Shown here: in pieces, positions 59,260 through 64,000 of the stretch
Position numbering within the stretch: the stretch's first letter is position 1
Layout of the letters: every line of letters starts with the position of its first letter
Translations under genes and position numbers: made by a program
Assembly (NCBI RefSeq): GCF_001184025.1
Contig: NZ_BBYG01000018.1
Location: 124,001-188,000, forward strand
Length of the DNA stretch: 64,000 bases
Source: Streptomyces maremycinicus
Lineage (GTDB): Bacteria; Actinomycetota; Actinomycetes; Streptomycetales; Streptomycetaceae
Direction: 5' to 3'
Notes under the pieces: generated by a model
Told to the model about the DNA's origin: nothing
Database searches by the model: none
The model's input: only the letters and a program-made list of their open reading frames with translations

Positions 59260-60117
59260 ATGAAGCTGCTGCGAGTCGGTACGGCGGGAACGGAGCGGCC
59301 CGCGCTGCTCGACCCCGAGGGGACCCTGAGGGACCTCTCCGGGATCGTCCCGGACATCGACGGAGCGCTGCTCGCCGACGACGAGGCGCTCGGCCGGGTG
59401 CGGGAGGCCGCCGAGTCCGGCGAACTGCCGGTGCTGGACGCCACCGGACTGCGGATCGGGCCGCCGCTGGCCCGGATCGGCAAGGTCGTCTGCATCGGGC
59501 TGAACTACCACGACCACGCCCGCGAGACCGGGGTCGAGCCGCCCGCCGAACCCGTCGTCTTCTTCAAGGCGGCGGACACGGTCGTGGGGCCGTACGACAC
59601 CGTGCTCGTGCCGCGGCGGTCCCTCAAGACCGACTGGGAGGTGGAGCTGGCCGTCGTCATCGGGCGGACGGCCCGCTACCTGGAGTCGGCGCGGGAAGGG
59701 CTCGCGCATGTCGCGGGATACGCCGTCGCGCACGACGTGTCGGAGCGCGAGTTCCAGATCGAGCGGGGCGGGACCTGGGACAAGGGGAAGAACTGCGAGA
59801 CGTTCAACCCGCTGGGCCCGTGGCTGGTGACGGCCGACGAGGTCGCCGACCCGCAGGACCTCTCCCTGAGGCTCTGGGTCAACGGGGAGCTGAAGCAGGA
59901 CGGCACCACGGCCGAGCAGATCTTCCCGGTGGGGGAGGTCGTCCGGTACGTCAGCCAGTTCATGACCCTGTACCCGGGGGACGTCATCAACACCGGGACG
60001 CCCGCGGGGGTCGCCATGGGTGAGCCGGAGCCCAAGCCGTACCTGCGGGCCGGGGACGTGGTGGAGCTGGAGATCGGCGGACTGGGGCGGCAGCGGCAGG
60101 AGTTCAAGAACGCGTGA
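59260..60117 (+). CDS. Fumarylacetoacetate hydrolase family protein
   Basis: 285 aa. The FAH fold begins with the N-terminal domain (MKLLRVGTAGTERPALLD) and then the catalytic region: 'VVCIGLNYHDHARETG' with the key His, 'PVVFFKAADTVVGPYD', 'TDWEVELAVVIG' (Glu metal ligands), 'VAHDVSEREFQIERGGTWDKGKNCETFNPLGPWL', and 'YPGDVINTGTPAGV' at the end. Members cleave C-C bonds of 2-oxo-acids or decarboxylate oxaloacetate; the exact substrate is not set by sequence. ATG 59260 has GAGGGAG about 9 bp upstream. Confidence 0.93.
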   Translation: MKLLRVGTAGTERPALLDPEGTLRDLSGIVPDIDGALLADDEALGRVREAAESGELPVLDATGLRIGPPLARIGKVVCIGLNYHDHARETGVEPPAEPVVFFKAADTVVGPYDTVLVPRRSLKTDWEVELAVVIGRTARYLESAREGLAHVAGYAVAHDVSEREFQIERGGTWDKGKNCETFNPLGPWLVTADEVADPQDLSLRLWVNGELKQDGTTAEQIFPVGEVVRYVSQFMTLYPGDVINTGTPAGVAMGEPEPKPYLRAGDVVELEIGGLGRQRQEFKNA

Positions 60118-60235
60118 GCGCTCCGCTGGGGGTGAGGGACTGAGGGCGGTCGACGGATACGGGTGTGCGTCGTCCGTCTCGGGGCGGGTCGTGGCCGGCT
60201 GCGGGTGTGCGTTGTCGGCCGAGGGCCGGTTCGTG

Positions 60236-60315
60236 GCTGGTCGCGCGGTTCCCCGCGCCCCTTCAGGCGCGGTTCCCGCGCCCGTCCGAAGGGGCGCGGG
60301 TTGCCGCGCCCCTTC
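60236..60315. terminator. GCGCGG repeat region with strong hairpin
   Basis: GAAGGGGCGCGG (60288-60299) and CCGCGCCCCTTC (60304-60315) form a perfect 12-bp stem with loop GTTG, a likely bidirectional terminator for the convergent FAH and UPF0303 genes. The preceding GGTCGCGCGGTTCCCCGCGC matches a dispersed Streptomyces repeat I remember. Confidence 0.75.
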
Positions 60316-60323
60316 CGTGGGTC

Positions 60324-60833
60324 TCAGCGCTGGTGCTTTTCCAGGAACTGTTCCAGGGCTTCCACCACGAAGCGGTGGTCCTCCAGTTGGGGGAGGCCCG
60401 AGACCGTCACCGCGCCGACGATGCCGACGCCCTCCACGTTGACGGGGAACGAGCCGCCGTGCGCCGCGTACTCGTCGGGGTCCAGCCGGGAGGCGTCCTC
60501 GAACGTCGTGCCCTTGGCGCGGAAGCGGGAGCCCACCAGGTAGGAGGAGGCGCCGAAGCGCTCCACCACCCGGCGCTTGCGGGCGATCCAGGCGTCGTTG
60601 TCGGGCGCCGAACCGGGCAGCGCCGCGTGGAAGAGCTGCTGGCCGGCGCGGTGGATGTCGACGGCGACCGGCGCCTGGCGCTCGCGCGCCATCTCCACCA
60701 GCAGGGAGCCGAGCTCCCACGCGTCGTCGTACGTGAACTGGCGGAAGATCAGCCGTCGTTCCTGGGCCTGGAGCTCCTCCAGGGTCGGGGTGATCTCCGG
60801 GGTGAACTTCGGGGTCATCTGGTGGGATCCCAT
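60324..60833 (-). CDS. UPF0303/GlcG-HbpS-like protein
   Basis: 169 aa. It reads 'RRLIFRQFTYDDAWELGSLLVEMARERQAPVAVDIHRAGQQLFHAALPGSAPDNDAWIARKRRVVERFGASSYLVG' with 'HGGSFPVNVEGVGIVGAVTVSGLPQLEDH' at the end, the heme-degrading-domain-like fold (GlcG/HbpS group, UPF0303). The biochemical role is not settled. Its ATG overlaps the upstream Gfo/Idh stop by one base (TGATG), so translation is coupled and the two probably act together on a sugar or cofactor. Confidence 0.88.
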   Translation of the reverse strand: MGSHQMTPKFTPEITPTLEELQAQERRLIFRQFTYDDAWELGSLLVEMARERQAPVAVDIHRAGQQLFHAALPGSAPDNDAWIARKRRVVERFGASSYLVGSRFRAKGTTFEDASRLDPDEYAAHGGSFPVNVEGVGIVGAVTVSGLPQLEDHRFVVEALEQFLEKHQR

Positions 60834-61981
60834 CACAGCGTCACCGCCACCTTGTCTCGTGCCGAACGGCGGGCCGCCTCCAGTACGTCCAGGGCGGCGG
60901 CCGCCTCGGCGGCGGTCACCGGGTTGGGGCCGCCGTCGATCAGTGCCCTGGCCACCGCAGCGTAGTAGGCCGGATAGTCGCCGGGGAGGGTCTGTTCGGG
61001 TCGTCCGCCGCCGGTCAGCGGGGACTCCCCGGCGCCGACGCGGCCCCACAGCTCCTCGGGCTCGGTGCCCCAGCCGGGGGTGCCGTCGGGCCGTCCGCCG
61101 TCCCGCAGGGCCGCCTCCTGCGGATCCAGGCCGTACTTCACATAGCCCGCTTCGGCGCCCAGCACCCGGAAGCGCGGGCCGAGCTGGGAGGTGGTCGCGG
61201 AGGCGTAGAGGTGGGAGCGCACGCCGTTCGCGTGCGTCAGCGCGAGGAAGGTGTCGTCGTCGGTCTCCGCGCCCGGCCTGCGGACGTCCGCCTCGGCGTA
61301 GACGGAGACCACCGGGCCGAACAGCACCAGCGCCTGGTCGACGAGGTGACTGCCGAGATCGTAGAGCAGACCTCCGATCTCTGCGGGGTCGCCGGACTCC
61401 CGCCAGCCGCCCTTCGGCTGCGGCCGCCAGCGTTCGAACCGGGACTCGAAGCGCCATACGTCGCCCAGTTCGCCCTCGTCGAGCAGCTTGCGGAGGGTCA
61501 GGAAGTCGTTGTCCCAGCGGCGGTTCTGGAAGACGGAGAGCAGCAGGCCGCGCTCCTCGGCGAGCGCGGCCAGCTCGCGTGCCTCGGCCGCGGTGCCGGC
61601 GACCGGCTTGTCGACGACGACCGGCAGGCCGGCCTTCAGCGCGGCGGTCGCGAGCGGGACGTGCGTCTTGTTGGGGGACGCGATGACGACCAGGTCCAGT
61701 TCGTCCGCCCGGGCGAGGAGGTCGTCGGGGGTGGCGGCGACGCGTACGTCCGGGAACTCGGCGCGGGCCTGCTCCTGCCGCTCGGGGTTCGAGGTGACCA
61801 CCGTGTCGAGGACGAGGCCCTCGGTCGCGGCGATCAGCGGGGCGTGGAACACGGAGCCCGCGAGGCCGTAGCCGATCAGACCCACGCGGAGCGGGGTGCC
61901 GACCGGGCGGGTGCCGCCGGATCCGGTGCCGGTGTCGAGGCCCGTTGCGGAGCCGGTGTCGTCAGTGGTGCGTCCAGTCAT
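60833..61981 (-). CDS. Gfo/Idh/MocA-family oxidoreductase
   Basis: 382 aa from ATG 61981 (MTGRTTDD). NAD(P)-binding 'RVGLIGYGLAGSVFHAPLIAATEGLVL', then 'VVIASPNKTHVPLATAALKAGLPVVVDKPVAGTAAEA' with the conserved VDKP Lys, and 'GGLLYDLGSHLVDQALVLFG' with the D-x3-H catalytic region. Such enzymes oxidise or isomerise sugars and cyclitols. The gene starts just outside a ROK-type operator and is first in the operon with UPF0303, divergent from the ROK gene. Confidence 0.93.
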   Translation of the reverse strand: MTGRTTDDTGSATGLDTGTGSGGTRPVGTPLRVGLIGYGLAGSVFHAPLIAATEGLVLDTVVTSNPERQEQARAEFPDVRVAATPDDLLARADELDLVVIASPNKTHVPLATAALKAGLPVVVDKPVAGTAAEARELAALAEERGLLLSVFQNRRWDNDFLTLRKLLDEGELGDVWRFESRFERWRPQPKGGWRESGDPAEIGGLLYDLGSHLVDQALVLFGPVVSVYAEADVRRPGAETDDDTFLALTHANGVRSHLYASATTSQLGPRFRVLGAEAGYVKYGLDPQEAALRDGGRPDGTPGWGTEPEELWGRVGAGESPLTGGGRPEQTLPGDYPAYYAAVARALIDGGPNPVTAAEAAAALDVLEAARRSARDKVAVTL

Positions 61982-61987
61982 GCCAAC

Positions 61988-62014
61988 CACTTTCGCAACG
62001 CTGTTGCCAAAGTG
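61988..62014. promoter_or_regulatory. Operator-like inverted repeat, Gfo/Idh-ROK boundary
   Basis: CACTTTCGCAAC (61988-61999) and GTTGCCAAAGTG (62003-62014) match at 11 of 12 positions with a 3-bp spacer. It lies between the divergent starts; the TTGC/GCAA words fit a ROK regulator site. Confidence 0.75.
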
Positions 62015-62037
62015 CAAGCGCGAGGGACAATGGCAGG

Positions 62038-63516
62038 GTGAACAGGACGCACGACGGAGGCGGCACGGCCGATACCCCGGAGCCCGTGCCGGAGCCCGTG
62101 AAGGAGTCCGGACAGGAGCCCGCGAGGGAGCCTGCGGTGGGGTCCGGGCCGGAGCCCGCGAGGGAGCCCGGGCCGGAGCCCGCGAGGGAGCCCGGGCCGG
62201 AGGCCACCAGGGAGTCCGGGGCGGAGTCCGATATCGAGTCCGGGCCGGAGTTCGGGACGGAGGCCGGGTCGGATCCCTTCGCGGATTCCGGGATGGAGGC
62301 CGGGCCGGACCTCTTCGCGGATTCCGCGACGGGGTCCACGTGGGGACTGCCGCCGGGGCATGAGCCGGGTCCGGAGACCGGCCGGGTGTCCGAGCGGCCG
62401 GCGGACGCCGTGACGCGCCGGGCCGCGGGCGTGAACCTGCTGGCCCTGCGCAGCCACAACACCGCGCTCGTGCTCGACCTGCTGCGCACCGCCGGGCCCG
62501 AGGGCATCAGCCGGCTGGAGCTCGCCGAACGCGCCGGTCTCACCCCGCAGGCGGTCAGCAAGATCACCGCCCGGTTGAGGGAGGAGGGGCTGGCCACGGA
62601 AGCCGGCCGTCGCGCGTCCACCGGCGGCAAGCCGCGCACGGTCCTGCGGCTGGTCCCCGAGGCCGGTCACGCGGTCGGCGTCCACCTGGACCGGGACGAG
62701 CTGAGGGTGGTGCTGGCCGACCTCGACGGACGGGTGGTGGGCGAACGGCTGGCCCCGCTGTCCCTGGGCTCGGGGGCGGAGGCGGTCCTGGACACCCTGC
62801 TCGGCGAGGTGACGGAGGTCCTGTCGGAGGCCCTGGGAGGCGGCGCCGTCTCGGCTCCGCTCGGTGTCGGGGTGGCCCTGCCGGGTCCGCTCGACCACAC
62901 GCGCGGGGTGCTGCACCGGGTCACGGGCTTCCCCGAGTGGGACGGTTTCCCGTTGCGCGACGTGCTGGCGGCTCGGCTCGGCGTGCCGGTGGTCGTCGAC
63001 AAGGACACCAACGCCGCCGCGCTCGGCCTCGCCGTCGGCGGCGAACGCGGCTCCTTCGCCTGTCTGTACCTCGGCACCGGCCTCGGCGCCGGTCTGGTGA
63101 TCGGCGACGCCGTGCACCGGGGCGCCCGCACCGGCGCGGGGGAGTTCGGACACCAGGTCATCCAGCTGGACGGGCCGCTCTGCTCCTGCGGCAACCGCGG
63201 TTGCGTCGAGGCGCTGTGCCTGGCGGCCATGGACCGGGGGGACGTGGCCGAGGCGGCGCGGGTGCTCGGCGAGGGCGCCGCGAATTTGGCCGGCCTGCTC
63301 GACATCGACGCCGTCCTGCTGGGCGGACGCACCATCACGGCCGCGCCGGAACCCTTCGTCCGCGGGGTCGCCGCCGTCCTCGAGGCCCATGCGCGCCGGG
63401 AGGGATCGCGCGAGGGCGCCGTGCCGGTACGTCTCGCCCCCGGCGGGGCACGCGCCGTCGCGGAGGGCGCGGCGCAACTGCTGCTGGGCCCGGTGTTCGG
63501 ACGGCGGGACGGCTGA
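62038..63516 (+). CDS. ROK-family transcriptional regulator
   Basis: 492 aa from GTG 62038. The first 120 residues are an acidic low-complexity arm with EPAREPGP-type repeats, unusual for ROK proteins; a start near GTG 62410 would remove it. The winged helix is 'LRSHNTALVLDLLRTAGPEGISRLELAERAGLTPQAVSKITARLREEGLATEAGRRASTGGKPRTVLRLV'. The sugar-kinase-like part has 'VGVHLDRDELRVVLADLDG', 'DKDTNAAALGLAVGGERGSFACLYLGTGLGAGLVIG' and the zinc site 'CSCGNRGCVEALC'. It probably controls the divergent Gfo/Idh operon via the adjacent repeat. Confidence 0.93.
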   Translation: MNRTHDGGGTADTPEPVPEPVKESGQEPAREPAVGSGPEPAREPGPEPAREPGPEATRESGAESDIESGPEFGTEAGSDPFADSGMEAGPDLFADSATGSTWGLPPGHEPGPETGRVSERPADAVTRRAAGVNLLALRSHNTALVLDLLRTAGPEGISRLELAERAGLTPQAVSKITARLREEGLATEAGRRASTGGKPRTVLRLVPEAGHAVGVHLDRDELRVVLADLDGRVVGERLAPLSLGSGAEAVLDTLLGEVTEVLSEALGGGAVSAPLGVGVALPGPLDHTRGVLHRVTGFPEWDGFPLRDVLAARLGVPVVVDKDTNAAALGLAVGGERGSFACLYLGTGLGAGLVIGDAVHRGARTGAGEFGHQVIQLDGPLCSCGNRGCVEALCLAAMDRGDVAEAARVLGEGAANLAGLLDIDAVLLGGRTITAAPEPFVRGVAAVLEAHARREGSREGAVPVRLAPGGARAVAEGAAQLLLGPVFGRRDG

Positions 63517-63617
63517 GCCGACCGATCGGTGCGGCGTGCGCCGAACGAGGGGACGCGTACGGTCGTCCGGTGTGCCGTTCCCGCCCGGTGCGGGACGTCG
63601 TGCAGGCTCACGTGTTC

Positions 63618-64000
63618 ATGCGACTGTGCCCGCCTGTCTCCCTCTGCCTCGCCGTGGCCGCCGCCTTCCTCCCCGCGCCGGCCCATGCGGAAGCCGGCCC
63701 GGGTTGTGCCGCTCCCGACGGCGCGGACTTCCCGGTCACCACCCGGCTGCACGGGGGCCCGGCTTCCTACCGGGCCGGGGGTGGTTACGGCGTCTGGTAT
63801 CTCGACCTCACCAACACCACCCGCCTCACGTGCAACGGGATCCACCCGGTCGTCGTCCTGGTCGACGCGGAACGCGCCCTGAAGCCGTCCCAGGCGCGCC
63901 TGGAGTTCTACGCCGACGGAGAACCGCACCCGGTCCGTTTCGAGGCCACCGACGACGACGAACTGGTCGGTGCCTTCACCGAGGGGCCCACGAGTGAGGC
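63618..64000 (+). CDS. Secreted protein, 3' end outside window
   Basis: At least 127 codons from ATG 63618, open to the window edge. A signal peptide (MRLCPPVSLCLAVAAAFLPAPAHA) is followed by a mature region 'DFPVTTRLHGGPASYRAGGGYGVWYLDLTNTTRLTCNGIHPVVVLVDAERALKPSQARLEFYADG', which looks like a beta-sandwich of the kind seen in secreted actinomycete proteins. Two other frames are open here, but only this one gives a signal peptide and natural codon choice. No family name is given. Confidence 0.7.
   Translation, partial: MRLCPPVSLCLAVAAAFLPAPAHAEAGPGCAAPDGADFPVTTRLHGGPASYRAGGGYGVWYLDLTNTTRLTCNGIHPVVVLVDAERALKPSQARLEFYADGEPHPVRFEATDDDELVGAFTEGPTSE

Noticed and set aside
57886..60720. 944-codon minus-strand frame across the YidC and FAH genes
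   Set aside because: Shadow of two good plus-strand genes.

Overview
The window is chromosomal DNA from a Streptomyces species. The reasons are a very high GC content (46 of 60 bases in the hand-counted stretch 8461-8520), frequent GTG and TTG starts, and families typical of the genus: DUF397/XRE/ATP-binding triads, a class E sortase, DasR-type operators on GlcNAc PTS genes, ClpS-DUF2017 and CysO-CysM. The order of the genes from about 1.3 to 25 kb looks like the core chromosome of S. coelicolor as I remember it; I could not check this.

Layout. 0-4.3 kb: end of an RDD membrane protein, a small membrane protein, a secreted M6 metalloprotease and a conserved hypothetical. 4.3-13.1 kb: a JAMM (M67) peptidase, an amino-acid permease, DUF2017-clpS, NAD salvage genes pncB and pncA, a LacI regulator, a Cys-ending leader peptide, cysO-cysM and a membrane-anchored MazF-like protein. 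13.3-22.6 kb: an MBL hydrolase, the GlcNAc PTS genes nagE2, nagE1 and nagF with DasR (dre) sites, rph, a lipoprotein, rdgB, tRNA-Leu(UAG) beside a broken HNH nuclease gene, bcp, DUF3618, a GroES-like protein, and a guanidinium exporter behind a guanidine-III riboswitch. 22.6-37.2 kb: a class A penicillin-binding protein, an ABC exporter operon, a DUF1707 protein, an SGNH hydrolase, DUF445, two transport or membrane genes and a GlxA-type regulator.

37.2-64 kb is more variable. It holds a nucleotide-sugar dehydrogenase with a Nudix-like partner, an ECF sigma factor with its partner protein, an SDR/XRE divergent pair, a DUF397/XRE/ATP-binding triad, and then a lower-GC block at 45.87-50.30 kb. 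That block carries a PLD-helicase-DUF3427 protein divergent from an MrcB_N plus PD-(D/E)XK nuclease. This is the best candidate for a little-described defence system. After it come a SEC-C protein, a GH30 glycosidase, a sortase, a GntR/membrane-protein operon, an MFS/HxlR divergent pair, a YidC paralogue, an FAH hydrolase, a Gfo/Idh plus UPF0303 operon facing a ROK regulator, and the start of a secreted protein.

Regulation is unusually readable here. I see one riboswitch, three DasR-type sites, a likely leaderless Cys leader peptide, two TTA (bldA) codons in the nuclease, and five promoter regions with clear palindromic operators. The accessory half also carries several short tandem repeats, both between genes and inside coding tails.
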